Positions 1 through 8,152 are shown, numbered from the stretch's first letter. The stretch: 11,319 bases of DNA from Pseudomonas sp. (GCA_003525045.1 DQGF01000573.1:8579-19897), one strand, 5' to 3'. Numbers and translations: made by a program. Notes: generated from the sequence alone by a model not told the origin.

Positions 1-1697
1 CTGCGCCAGCAGCCAAGGCTGAAGAGAAACCGGCTGCCGCTCCTGCGCCGGCTGCTCCTGCTGCCGCACCCGCTGCTGCTGCCACTCAGCAAGTGCACGT
101 GCCGGACATCGGTTCGTCGGGAAAGGCCCAGATCATCGAGATCCAGGTCAAGGTCGGCGATACCGTCGAGGCTGATCAGTCGCTGATCACCCTGGAATCC
201 GACAAGGCCAGCATGGAAATCCCTTCGCCCGCCGCTGGCGTGGTCGAAAGCATCAGCGTCAAGCTCAACGACGAAGTGGGTACCGGCGACCTGATTCTGG
301 CCCTGAAAGTGGCAGGTGCTGCGGCACCGGCTGCTGCTGCGCCAGCTCAGGCGGCTGCTCCTGCCGCCGCTGCTCCGGCACCAGCCGCGGCCCCGGCTGC
401 GCCTGTTGCCGACTCTGTTCAGGACATTCATGTTCCGGACATCGGTTCGGCGGGCAAGGCCAAGATCATCGAAGTCCTGGTCAAGGCCGGCGACACCGTT
501 GAAGCCGACCAGTCGCTGATTACCCTGGAATCCGACAAGGCGAGCATGGAAATTCCATCGCCTGCCGCCGGCGTGGTGGAAAGCGTTTCCATCAAGCTGG
601 ATGACGAAGTCGGTACCGGCGACCTGATTCTGAAGCTGAAAGTCAAAGGCGTTGCGCCTGCGGCTGCTCCGGCTCCGGTCGCTGCTGCTGCACCTGCGGC
701 GGCCAAGACTGAAGCCGCCCCTGCGGCCGCTGCTCCGGCACCTGCCGCGCCGGCTGCTGCACCGGCCAAGCCGGGCGCCAAGGTTCACGCAGGCCCTGCG
801 GTGCGCCAACTGGCTCGTGAGTTCGGCGTCGAGCTGAGCGCGGTCAGCCCAAGCGGCCCGCACGGTCGTGTGCTCAAAGAAGACGTGCAGGTTTACGTCA
901 AGGCCATGATGCAGAAGGCCAAGGAAGCACCGGCCGCCGCTGCTGGTGCAACCGGCGGCGCGGGCATCCCGCCGATTCCGGTCGTGGACTTCAGCCGCTT
1001 CGGTGAAACCGAAGAAGTGCCGATGACCCGCCTGATGCAAATCGGCGCGTCGAGCTTGCACCGCAGCTGGTTGAACATTCCGCACGTGACTCAGTTCGAC
1101 TCGGCTGATATCACTGACCTGGAAGCGTTCCGTGTCGCTCAGAAAGCCGTTGCAGAGAAGGCTGGCGTCAAGCTGACCATCCTGCCGCTGCTGCTCAAAT
1201 CCTGCGCGCATTTGCTCAAGGAACTGCCGGACTTCAACAGTTCGCTGGCACCAAGCGGCAAAGCGATCATCCGCAAGAAGTACGTGAACATCGGCTTCGC
1301 GGTCGACACCCCTGAAGGCCTGCTGGTACCGGTCATCAAGAACGTCGACCAGAAGAGCCTGTTGCAACTGGCAGCCGAAGCCGCCGTGCTGGCCGCCAAA
1401 GCCCGCGACAAAAAGCTCACCGCTGACGACATGCAAGGCGCCTGCTTCACCATTTCCAGCCTCGGCCACATTGGCGGCACCGGCTTCACGCCGATCGTCA
1501 ACGCGCCGGAAGTGGCGATCCTCGGTGTTTCCAAGGCAACCATCCAGCCAGTCTGGGACGGCAAAGCCTTCCAGCCGAAACTGATGCTGCCACTGTCGTT
1601 GTCCTACGATCACCGTGTGATCAACGGCGCCGCTGCTGCACGCTTCACCAAGCGTCTGAGCGATCTGCTGGCGGACATCCGCACCATCCTGCTGTAA
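1..1697 (+). CDS. aceF: Dihydrolipoamide acetyltransferase, E2 of pyruvate dehydrogenase complex (5' truncated by window edge)
   Basis: E2 core of the pyruvate dehydrogenase complex. It moves the acetyl group from the E1-loaded lipoyl arm to CoA in the cytoplasm. The frame is open from base 3 with no credible start; the GTG at 93 is an internal Val codon. Visible in order: an Ala/Pro linker (3-92), a lipoyl domain (93-310) with its lipoyl-Lys in ESDKAS (Lys codon 204-206), a second Ala/Pro linker, a second lipoyl domain (426-645; Lys codon 537-539), a third linker, a peripheral E1/E3-binding domain (about 783-902, HAGPAVRQLAREFGVEL), then the acetyltransferase catalytic domain ending in SYDHRVING (catalytic His codon 1611-1613). 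The linker before the first visible lipoyl domain implies at least one more lipoyl domain upstream, so E. coli-like triple-lipoyl architecture is likely. aceE is expected upstream. Identity is very secure; the total length is unknown. Confidence 0.97.
   Translation, partial: APAAKAEEKPAAAPAPAAPAAAPAAAATQQVHVPDIGSSGKAQIIEIQVKVGDTVEADQSLITLESDKASMEIPSPAAGVVESISVKLNDEVGTGDLILALKVAGAAAPAAAAPAQAAAPAAAAPAPAAAPAAPVADSVQDIHVPDIGSAGKAKIIEVLVKAGDTVEADQSLITLESDKASMEIPSPAAGVVESVSIKLDDEVGTGDLILKLKVKGVAPAAAPAPVAAAAPAAAKTEAAPAAAAPAPAAPAAAPAKPGAKVHAGPAVRQLAREFGVELSAVSPSGPHGRVLKEDVQVYVKAMMQKAKEAPAAAAGATGGAGIPPIPVVDFSRFGETEEVPMTRLMQIGASSLHRSWLNIPHVTQFDSADITDLEAFRVAQKAVAEKAGVKLTILPLLLKSCAHLLKELPDFNSSLAPSGKAIIRKKYVNIGFAVDTPEGLLVPVIKNVDQKSLLQLAAEAAVLAAKARDKKLTADDMQGACFTISSLGHIGGTGFTPIVNAPEVAILGVSKATIQPVWDGKAFQPKLMLPLSLSYDHRVINGAAAARFTKRLSDLLADIRTILL
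93..645 (+). repeat. Tandem lipoyl-domain repeat within aceF
   Basis: Two copies of one coding module lie 333 nt (111 codons) apart, starting at about 93 and 426. Both encode VPDIGS.GKA..IIE, then ADQSLITLESDKASMEIPSP, then DEVGTGDLIL. They are separated by an Ala/Pro-rich linker. The proteins are nearly the same, while many third codon positions differ, so the duplication is old and kept by selection on protein sequence or by occasional gene conversion. Tandem lipoyl domains are normal in gammaproteobacterial AceF. Confidence 0.85.
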
Positions 1698-1705
1698 CAC
1701 CGGCC

Positions 1706-1727
1706 GGCCCTCCTTCACTGGAGGGCC
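1706..1727 (+). terminator. Hairpin just downstream of aceF
   Basis: GGCCCTCC (1706-1713) and GGAGGGCC (1720-1727) form a perfect 8-bp stem with a 6-nt loop, starting 9 nt after the aceF stop. No T-tract follows, so it may be a 3'-end protecting hairpin rather than a full terminator. It is the first of three consecutive hairpins. Confidence 0.5.
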
Positions 1728-1769
1728 AGTTGGGTTCCACGTTTTCCGAGCGCCACGCTCGTACCTCAA

Positions 1770-1796
1770 CCCCGCCCATCAGGCGGGGCTTTTTTT
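1770..1796 (+). terminator. Rho-independent terminator of the aceEF transcript
   Basis: CCCCGCC (1770-1776) pairs with GGCGGGG (1782-1788) around a 5-nt loop, followed by one C and seven T (1790-1796). This is a classic intrinsic terminator on the + strand, 73 nt after the aceF stop. A small perfect hairpin, CGAGCG/CGCTCG (1747-1761), lies between it and the first hairpin. Confidence 0.85.
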
Positions 1797-1968
1797 GCCT
1801 GAAGCTTTTTCCCTGAAGTGAATGTTTCCTACATTTGTAGCTGACATCGCCCACAACTCGAATCCATTTCAGCTCAATATTTTTTAGGGTCCAATAACTA
1901 GGATCGGTTAGACGGTTTTTTTCAATACAATCGTTAAAACCTAACTCCCCTGATTAATTAAAAGTCGA

Positions 1969-3375
1969 ATGGACTCGAATATGCAAAAACCAACAGTCGG
2001 CCCTATTATTGGTCACACTACAACTAACCACGTGCGTATCTTCTTGCGTGGCGAATTACAGAAAGACACTTCGGTATTTGCGGGTGTTCGTTTTCGACGG
2101 ACGGGTGAAGAACATTGGTCCACCGGTGTTTTTGCAAAACTCGAAAGCAGGCGCGACATGTCTGAAGTCATCGCACTCAACGATCTTGTAGCCGAAACCC
2201 ATTACGAATATCAGGCCGGCTGGTTCAGCGCCGTGAATCCGGCGCACACCCCACAGACGGCCCAGGAGCTGGCGCTGCAATGGCCGCCCCAGATCCATCG
2301 CTTTCGCACCCGTTCCAGCCAGGCCACACTGCCAAGGGCTTACATCACAGGGTCTTGCCGTTATTTGCGCATGACCGCAGGAATTGCAGCCATGCCTCAT
2401 CAGGGCGACAGGATCTTCGCTTCTATTTCACGCCTGACGGAGCAGGCCGACCCACCTGTCAGCGCCATGCTGATGACGGGCGACCAGATCTATGTCGACG
2501 ACCTGAACTTCATTGCACCTGATCGCGAATTCAAAGAGATTCTGAGCAAATACCGCACGGCTTTTTCGCAACCCAACATTGCCACCTTGATGTCCAACCT
2601 GCCTATTTATATGATCCTTGATGATCATGAGATCGAAGACAACTGGCCCGCCAACAGAAGCAAGGCCGATGATATTTTATATACCAACGCAATAGGCGCG
2701 TATGAGTTATATCAGGCCAGCCATAGCCCGGCACATGAGTTGTCCAGCAACGGACAAATAAACAAACAACTGGATAGGTATTGGTATCAATTTACCGAAG
2801 GTGATATCGAGTGGTTTGTCACAGACACTCGAACCCGACGCGATCTCTCGAACAATAATCGGCGCATCCTCGACGACGCCCAGGAACAGGCTTTATGCGA
2901 CTGGTTGATTCACAGCCCGGCCCGGGTCAAATTCGTAGTGACCAGTGTGATGTTCTACCCCGACCGCAAGCGCCAGGGCGATGACGCCTGGCAAGCCTTT
3001 CCCGAGCAGCGGCTACGGTTACTTGAGACTATTCGTACACAGGGTATCCAGAACGTCTTCTTCATTTCCGGTGATATCCACGGCTCACTGACCAGTCGGC
3101 TGACCCACAGCGAAGACCCGGGCTTCGAGGTTCACACCATCGTGTCTTCGCCGTTATGCAACAGCAAAATGCTGCCCTATGCCAAAGCGTCCACCTTCAT
3201 CCTCGATCAACCATTGGTTCGAACAGCCGCGGGAGACTATCGTCACGAACTGACCAGCGAGGTCATCAGCCAGGACAACTTCGCCCACCTGATCGTCGAC
3301 ACAGAACAGATTCGCGTCAGTTATCACGACCGGGACGGCAATCTGCTGCAATCGACAAACATCAGATTGCGTTAA
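1969..3375 (+). CDS. PhoD-like metallophosphatase (alkaline phosphatase D family), no signal peptide
   Basis: 468 aa. Residues 1 to about 115 look like the beta-rich N-terminal domain of the PhoD family (GPIIGHTTTNHVRIFLRG; LVAETHYEYQ). The metallophosphatase part follows, with GSC (128-130), the metal motif GDQIYVDD (171-178), LDDHEIEDNW (217-226) and SGDIHG (367-372), so the expected metal ligands are present. The family hydrolyses phosphomonoesters or phosphodiesters; the substrate here is unknown. Typical PhoD enzymes carry a Tat signal, but this one begins directly with the mature-like domain and has no signal or membrane segment, so it is probably cytoplasmic. Neither ATG 1969 nor ATG 1981 has a strong Shine-Dalgarno sequence; the first is used here. 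The gene and its leader are more AT-rich than their neighbours, with runs such as GATATTTTATATACC, and it separates aceF from dipA, which suggests acquisition by transfer. The family call is firm; the biological role is not. Confidence 0.85.
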   Translation: MDSNMQKPTVGPIIGHTTTNHVRIFLRGELQKDTSVFAGVRFRRTGEEHWSTGVFAKLESRRDMSEVIALNDLVAETHYEYQAGWFSAVNPAHTPQTAQELALQWPPQIHRFRTRSSQATLPRAYITGSCRYLRMTAGIAAMPHQGDRIFASISRLTEQADPPVSAMLMTGDQIYVDDLNFIAPDREFKEILSKYRTAFSQPNIATLMSNLPIYMILDDHEIEDNWPANRSKADDILYTNAIGAYELYQASHSPAHELSSNGQINKQLDRYWYQFTEGDIEWFVTDTRTRRDLSNNNRRILDDAQEQALCDWLIHSPARVKFVVTSVMFYPDRKRQGDDAWQAFPEQRLRLLETIRTQGIQNVFFISGDIHGSLTSRLTHSEDPGFEVHTIVSSPLCNSKMLPYAKASTFILDQPLVRTAAGDYRHELTSEVISQDNFAHLIVDTEQIRVSYHDRDGNLLQSTNIRLR

Positions 3376-3396
3376 GCCCGCATTACTTTCGGCCTT

Positions 3397-3423
3397 CGGC
3401 TGGAGAAATCCTTTCTCCTGCCG
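3397..3423 (+). terminator. Stem-loop after the PhoD-like gene, possible terminator
   Basis: CGGC-T-GGAGAAA / TTTCTCC-T-GCCG forms a 4-bp plus 7-bp stem with one T-T mismatch and a 3-nt loop (TCC), 21 nt after the stop codon. No proper T-tract follows (ACATAGTCTTATAG), so it may be a weak terminator or an mRNA-stabilising hairpin. Confidence 0.45.
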
Positions 3424-3556
3424 ACATAGTCTTATAGCACTTGGCCTTCACGTCTCTTGTCAGTCAGTGTCGCAATGATGCAACCTTGCCGCAGGCAACA
3501 GTAAAGAGGGCGAGAGCCCGGCGCGATCAGCATATTCGAAGCGAGTTTCCCTCCCT

Positions 3557-6250
3557 ATGAAAAGCCAACCCGATGCCGCCAGCCGTATGGTGGCCGAGGT
3601 AGTGACGCAGTTGCCTGTGCCCTCGCGGCTGGGCATGCTGCGTTTCGAACGGCTGAATGAACCGAGCTGGGCGCTACTGTTTCTTGATCCCAATTGCGAA
3701 CGACAGTTTGGTCAGCCGGCCATGGAGCTTTGTGCCCTGGTCGACTCACCCTACGCCAGCCTGATGGAGCCCGAAGCGCGCTATCACCTGCACGACGCGA
3801 TCCAGCAGCAACTCAGCGACAGCCCCCATTACCTGATCCGCTACAAACTGCACACCGTCAAAGGCTCCCTGAGTCTGCTCGAACTGGGCGAAGCCTACCG
3901 ACAACACAATCGACACCTGCTGCGCGGCTACCTGATGGTCGTGGACGGATTATTCGAGGGCGAACAACTGCTACCGACGCTGGACCTGGAAACCCAGAAC
4001 TCGCGCCTGCAAATCGCTCTGGAACTCAATCAGCGCACCCAGCAGGAACAACTCCTGCACCTGGACCGGGTGCGCGCCCAGCAAGACCTGATTCTGCTGC
4101 TGACCCGCCAACGCTACAGCACCAACAACTCCCTGCTCGAAGCCGCCGAACTGATCACCCGCAGCGCCTGCGACATCTACGAAATCGACTGCGCCAGCCT
4201 ATGGAACCTCGAAGGTTCGCTGCTATCGCCGATCTCGGCCTATCACCGTGCCACCCAGGAATATCAACTGCCGGAGCCGATCAACGTCAGCGACTTCCCC
4301 GACTACATGGAAGCCCTGCACAGCAGCCGCGCCATTGACGCCCACAACGCCATGCGCGACCCGCGTACCCGGGTAATGGCCGAGAGTCTGCGTCCACGAG
4401 ACGTGAACGCCAAGCTCGACGCCAGTATCCGTGTCGATGGCCAAGTGGTCGGCGTGCTCTGCCTGGAACAGATAGGTACGCCCCGTGCCTGGCAGTCCGA
4501 TGAAATCGCCTTCGCTGGCGAGCTGGCGGATCAGTTCGCCCAGGTCATCAACAACCACAAACGCCGCACCGCCACCAGCGCCTTGCACCTGTTCCAGCGT
4601 GCGGTGGAACAAAGCGCCAACGCCTTCCTGCTGGTCAATTGCGACGGCGTGGTGGAGTACGTCAACCCAAGCTTCACGGCGATCACCCAGTACACCACCG
4701 ATGAAGTCCATGGCCAGCAGCTGTCGGAACTGCCGGCGCTGGAAAACCTCAGCGAACTGCTGTTTGACGCGCCCTCGGCGCTGACCATGAGCAACAGCTG
4801 GCAAGGCGAATTCAAAAGCCGGCGCAAGAACCTCGAACCCTACTGGGGCCAGTTATCGATTTCCAAGGTCTACGGCGATAACCGCGAGCTGACCCATTAC
4901 ATCGGTATCTATGAAGACATCACCCAGACCAAGCTTGCCCAGCAGCGCATCGAGCGCCTGGCCTACACCGACAACCTGACCAACCTCGGCAACCGCCCGG
5001 CATTCATCCGCAACCTCGATGAACGCTTCGCCCGAGACAGCAATACGCCGATCAGCCTGCTGCTGGTGGACATCGACAACTTCAAGCGGATCAACGACAG
5101 CCTTGGCCATCAGACCGGTGACAAGTTGCTGATCAGCCTGGCCCGGAGGCTGCGCAACAGCCTGAGCCCGAGCGGCAGCCTGGCGCGCTTTGCCAGTAAC
5201 GAATTCGCTGTATTGCTGGACAACACCGACATCTGCGCTGGCCAGCAAGTCGCCAATCAATTGCTGGCGACCCTCGACAAGCCGATGTTCGTCGACAACC
5301 AATTGATCAGCGTCACCGGCTCCGTGGGCCTGGCCTGCGCGCCACTGCACGGGCGTGACCCGCAGACCCTGATGCGTAACGCCGGGTTGGCGCTGCACAA
5401 GGCCAAGGCCAACGGTAAACATCAGGTTCAAGTGTTCACCGAAGCGCTGAACGCCGAGGCCAGTTACAAACTATTCGTCGAGAACAACCTGCGCCGCGCC
5501 CTGACCCAGAACGAACTGGACGTGTTTTATCAGCCCAAGCTCTGCCTGCGCAGCGGTCGCCTGCTGGGGATGGAAGCCTTGCTGCGCTGGAACCATCCGG
5601 AAAAAGGCATGATCCGCCCGGACCAGTTCATCAGCGTCGCCGAAGAAACCGGCCTGATCATTCCGATCGGTAAATGGATCGCCCGTCAGGCCTGCCGCAT
5701 GAGCAAGGACTTGACTGCCGCTGGCCTGGGCAATCTTCAGGTGGCGATCAACCTGTCGCCCAAACAGTTCTCCGACCCGGACCTGGTGGCGTCCATCGCC
5801 AACATCCTCAAGGAAGAAGCCCTGCCAGGCAGGCTGCTGGAACTTGAGTTGACGGAGGGCCTGCTGCTGGAAGCCACCGAAGACACCCACTTGCAGCTCG
5901 ACCAGCTCAAGCGTCTGGGCCTGACCCTGGCCATGGACGACTTCGGTACTGGTTACTCGTCGCTCAGCTACTTGAAAAAATTCCCGATCGACATCATCAA
6001 GATCGATCGAAGCTTCATTCACGAAATTCCGGACAACCAGGACGACATGGAAATCACCTCCGCGGTGATCGCCATGGCCCACAACCTGAAACTCAAGGTC
6101 GTGGCTGAAGGCATCGAGACGGCCGAACAGTTGGCCTTCCTGCGCCGCCACCGCTGCGACGTCGGCCAGGGCTACCTGTTCGACCGACCCATTCCGGGCT
6201 CCGAGCTGATCGAAAAGCTTAAACGCTATCCGCGTGGTCCGATCGCCTGA
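3557..6250 (+). CDS. dipA: Cyclic-di-GMP phosphodiesterase, PAS-like/GAF/PAS/degenerate GGDEF/EAL protein
   Basis: 897 aa, very close to the length I recall for P. aeruginosa DipA (PA5017), which also sits between aceF and msrA. Domains by eye: an N-terminal PAS-like region (about 24-130), a helical segment (145-185), GAF (about 190-335), PAS (about 341-460), GGDEF (about 465-630) and EAL (about 640-890). The GGDEF signature reads ASNEF (546-550), so cyclase activity is not expected; the domain may still bind nucleotide and regulate. The EAL domain keeps its catalytic set: EALLRW (673-678), NLSPKQF (732-738), ELTE (764-767), DDFGTG (794-799), KID (815-817), EGIE (851-854) and Q871. The expected reaction is hydrolysis of c-di-GMP to pGpG, favouring motility and biofilm dispersal, as reported for DipA. 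No transmembrane segment is seen, so sensing is cytoplasmic. ATG 3557 lacks a clear Shine-Dalgarno sequence; it was chosen because the N-terminus matches the family as I remember it. Confidence 0.92.
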   Translation: MKSQPDAASRMVAEVVTQLPVPSRLGMLRFERLNEPSWALLFLDPNCERQFGQPAMELCALVDSPYASLMEPEARYHLHDAIQQQLSDSPHYLIRYKLHTVKGSLSLLELGEAYRQHNRHLLRGYLMVVDGLFEGEQLLPTLDLETQNSRLQIALELNQRTQQEQLLHLDRVRAQQDLILLLTRQRYSTNNSLLEAAELITRSACDIYEIDCASLWNLEGSLLSPISAYHRATQEYQLPEPINVSDFPDYMEALHSSRAIDAHNAMRDPRTRVMAESLRPRDVNAKLDASIRVDGQVVGVLCLEQIGTPRAWQSDEIAFAGELADQFAQVINNHKRRTATSALHLFQRAVEQSANAFLLVNCDGVVEYVNPSFTAITQYTTDEVHGQQLSELPALENLSELLFDAPSALTMSNSWQGEFKSRRKNLEPYWGQLSISKVYGDNRELTHYIGIYEDITQTKLAQQRIERLAYTDNLTNLGNRPAFIRNLDERFARDSNTPISLLLVDIDNFKRINDSLGHQTGDKLLISLARRLRNSLSPSGSLARFASNEFAVLLDNTDICAGQQVANQLLATLDKPMFVDNQLISVTGSVGLACAPLHGRDPQTLMRNAGLALHKAKANGKHQVQVFTEALNAEASYKLFVENNLRRALTQNELDVFYQPKLCLRSGRLLGMEALLRWNHPEKGMIRPDQFISVAEETGLIIPIGKWIARQACRMSKDLTAAGLGNLQVAINLSPKQFSDPDLVASIANILKEEALPGRLLELELTEGLLLEATEDTHLQLDQLKRLGLTLAMDDFGTGYSSLSYLKKFPIDIIKIDRSFIHEIPDNQDDMEITSAVIAMAHNLKLKVVAEGIETAEQLAFLRRHRCDVGQGYLFDRPIPGSELIEKLKRYPRGPIA

Positions 6251-6264
6251 CAGCACACCGCAAT

Positions 6265-6362
6265 CCCTTGTGGGAGCGAGCCTGCTCGCGAAAGCGGTGT
6301 ATCAGTCGCCATCAATGTTTAATGTCACACCGCCTTCGCGAGCAGGCTCGCTCCCACAGGGG
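6265..6362. repeat. REPIN (two inverted REP sequences) between dipA and msrA
   Basis: The 20-mer GTGGGAGCGAGCCTGCTCGC (6270-6289) and its exact reverse complement (6338-6357) face each other across about 48 nt. The complementarity extends over 6265-6300 and 6327-6362 with two mismatches. Each arm also folds on itself (GCGAG-CCTG-CTCGC). This is the abundant extragenic palindrome family of the P. fluorescens group, mobilised in trans by RAYT transposases. It lies 14 nt after the dipA stop and may also stabilise or end the dipA transcript. Confidence 0.9.
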
Positions 6363-6438
6363 TAGTGCGTAACTGGACGGCATTGGGCAAACTGGCAGTC
6401 TGACTACTTATATCCCAACCTGACTGAGAGGACTGATG

Positions 6439-7086
6439 ATGGTTCTGCGCTCGGAAATTCTGGTAAACAAAAACGTGCTCCCTACCAAAGAACAAGCTCT
6501 GCCTGGCCGCGAAACCCCAATGACCGTGCCGGAAAAACACTTCGTGCACGACGCCCCGCTGCTGGGTCCCTTCGCGATGGATGTGGATTTCGCGATCTTC
6601 GGCCTTGGCTGCTTCTGGGGCGCTGAACGCAAGTTCTGGCAGCGTGAAGGCGTGGTCAGTACGGCGGTGGGTTACGCTGGCGGCTTTACGCCGAACCCGA
6701 CGTATGAAGAAGTCTGCTCGGGCCTGACTGGCCATAGCGAAGTGGTGCTGGTGGTCTACGAGCCGGAAAAAGTCAGCTACGACGCGCTATTGAAGATGTT
6801 CTGGGAACTGCACAATCCGACCCAGGGCATGCGCCAGGGCAATGACATCGGCACTCAGTATCGCTCGGTGGTCTATGCCACCAACCCAACTCAGCTGGCG
6901 GCTGCCAAGCACAGCGAGCAGGTGTTCCAGGCCGAACTGAGCAAAGCTGGCAAAGGCACCATCACCACCGAAATCGAAGAAGCTCCGACGTTCTACTTCG
7001 CCGAGGCGTATCACCAGCAGTACCTGGCCAAGAATCCTGAAGGGTATTGCGGGATTGGCGGTACAGGCGTGACTTGCCCGATCTAA
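6439..7086 (+). CDS. msrA: Peptide-methionine (S)-S-oxide reductase MsrA
   Basis: 215 aa. It reduces the S-epimer of methionine sulfoxide in proteins or free methionine using thioredoxin, repairing oxidative damage in the cytoplasm. The nucleophile lies in GLGCFWG (Cys58). Family motifs follow: [37 protein letters not shown] and AEAYHQQYL. Candidate resolving cysteines lie near the C-terminus (Cys204 in GYCGIGG and Cys213 in TCPI), as in the three-cysteine E. coli enzyme. The N-terminal extension of about 50 residues before the core is normal for this branch. Two ATGs are adjacent (6436 and 6439); the second is chosen because GAGAGGA (6426-6432) is then 6 nt upstream rather than 3, and the protein then begins MVLRSE as I recall for P. 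aeruginosa MsrA. It follows dipA after a 188-nt gap holding the REPIN, so it probably has its own promoter. Confidence 0.96.
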   Translation: MVLRSEILVNKNVLPTKEQALPGRETPMTVPEKHFVHDAPLLGPFAMDVDFAIFGLGCFWGAERKFWQREGVVSTAVGYAGGFTPNPTYEEVCSGLTGHSEVVLVVYEPEKVSYDALLKMFWELHNPTQGMRQGNDIGTQYRSVVYATNPTQLAAAKHSEQVFQAELSKAGKGTITTEIEEAPTFYFAEAYHQQYLAKNPEGYCGIGGTGVTCPI

Positions 7087-7090
7087 AGAT

Positions 7091-7178
7091 AGCTACAAGC
7101 GGCAAGTTACAAGCTACAAGCTAAAAGCCCTGCGCTGACTGCTTTTAACTTGCAGCTTGCCGCTTGAAACTTGCCGCT
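7091..7178. terminator. Long imperfect inverted repeat between convergent msrA and rlmJ, likely bidirectional terminator or repeat element
   Basis: Two 38-nt arms (7091-7128 and 7141-7178) are imperfect reverse complements. The inner 18 nt of each arm pair with only two mismatches, including a perfect TAAAAGC/GCTTTTA stem at 7122-7128 and 7141-7147 around a 12-nt loop. Each arm is built from short CAAGCTA or CAAGCGG-like units (AGCTACAAGC, GGCAAGTTAC, AAGCTACAAG). It fills almost the whole gap between the msrA stop and the rlmJ stop, so it would serve both transcripts. Confidence 0.6.
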
Positions 7179-7179
7179 G

Positions 7180-8016
7180 CTACTCGGCAATCAACCAATC
7201 CATCTGCCACCCACCCTGAGTCTGCCCAAGCTTCTTCGACAACCACGGCAGCAACTCCCGCAATTCCTCTTCCAGCCCCCACGGCGGATTGGCAATCGCC
7301 AACCCGGACCCGTTCAGACTGTTCGGCGTATCCAGCGGATGCACCAACAACTCCACCCGCAACAATTTCGGCGCGCCCGTGCCAGCCAGGTCCTGATAAA
7401 AACGCCGCAACATGCGCTGGTCCTTCACCGGGTACCAGATCGCCGCCACGGTCTGCCGCATCCGGCCGATCGCCTCTTTCAGCGAGGCTGCGCAACGCTG
7501 CATCTCATCGAGCTGCTCGAACGGCGGATCAATCAACATCACTGCGCGCTTCTCCGGCACCGGCAACATCGCCCGCGGCACATGCCAGCCTTCGCCCAGA
7601 TGCACCTTCACCCGACGATCACCCTTCATGTTGTCCTTGAGCAACACACCATCTTCCGGATGCTTCTCGTTGAGCAACACCCGATCCTGAGGACGGGTCA
7701 GACGCCGCGCCAACTCCGGCGACCCCGGGTAATAGCGCAACTGGCCATCCGGGTTCATCTCGTGCAGCACCGTCATGTAATCAGCGGTCAACGCCGGCAG
7801 ATCCGGCTGATCCCACAAACGCGCAATGCCTTCCAGGTACTCACCGGTACGGCTGGCCTGGTCGCCCTGCAGGTCGTACAGACCAATGCCGGCGTGAGTG
7901 TCGAGATAGGCAAACGGCTGCTCCTTGCGCGACATCAAGGCGATGAGGCGGGTCAAGGTCAGGTGTTTGAACACGTCGGCGTGATTGCCGGCATGGAAGG
8001 CGTGACGATAATTCAT
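7180..8016 (-). CDS. rlmJ: 23S rRNA (adenine(2030)-N6)-methyltransferase RlmJ
   Basis: 278 aa, against about 280 in E. coli. It methylates N6 of A2030 in 23S rRNA using SAM, acting on naked rRNA before ribosome assembly is complete. The N-terminal YRHAFHAGNHADVFKH is the RlmJ signature; Tyr3, His5 and Lys17 match functional E. coli residues Tyr4, His6 and Lys18. LDTHAGIGLY (38-47) is the SAM-binding loop, GEYLEGIARLW (58-68) and GQLRYYPGSP are conserved, and the catalytic motif is DPPF (163-166), where many orthologues have DPPY. Near the end, NPPW is also typical. The start at 8016 is backed by AGGAG (plus-strand CTCCT at 8022-8026) 5 nt upstream. The gene converges on msrA and lies downstream of putP, separated from it by a strong terminator, so it should be transcribed on its own from a promoter within 8017-8152. 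Confidence 0.95.
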   Translation of the reverse strand: MNYRHAFHAGNHADVFKHLTLTRLIALMSRKEQPFAYLDTHAGIGLYDLQGDQASRTGEYLEGIARLWDQPDLPALTADYMTVLHEMNPDGQLRYYPGSPELARRLTRPQDRVLLNEKHPEDGVLLKDNMKGDRRVKVHLGEGWHVPRAMLPVPEKRAVMLIDPPFEQLDEMQRCAASLKEAIGRMRQTVAAIWYPVKDQRMLRRFYQDLAGTGAPKLLRVELLVHPLDTPNSLNGSGLAIANPPWGLEEELRELLPWLSKKLGQTQGGWQMDWLIAE

Positions 8017-8152
8017 GGCTGCTCCTGCGAAGGGCGGGAAGTTTACCTTGTACGGGGCTGGACGTCAGGGGTTCGCAGCCGAGCGGGCACTCTGCGCAGT
8101 GGCCGCGAGCACATCCCCTGCTGGAGCTGCCGGAGAAATCTTTCGTCTACTG

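Noticed and set aside
5471..6256. 261-codon - strand open frame over the EAL part of dipA
   Set aside because: It is antisense to the intact EAL domain and is a composition artefact.
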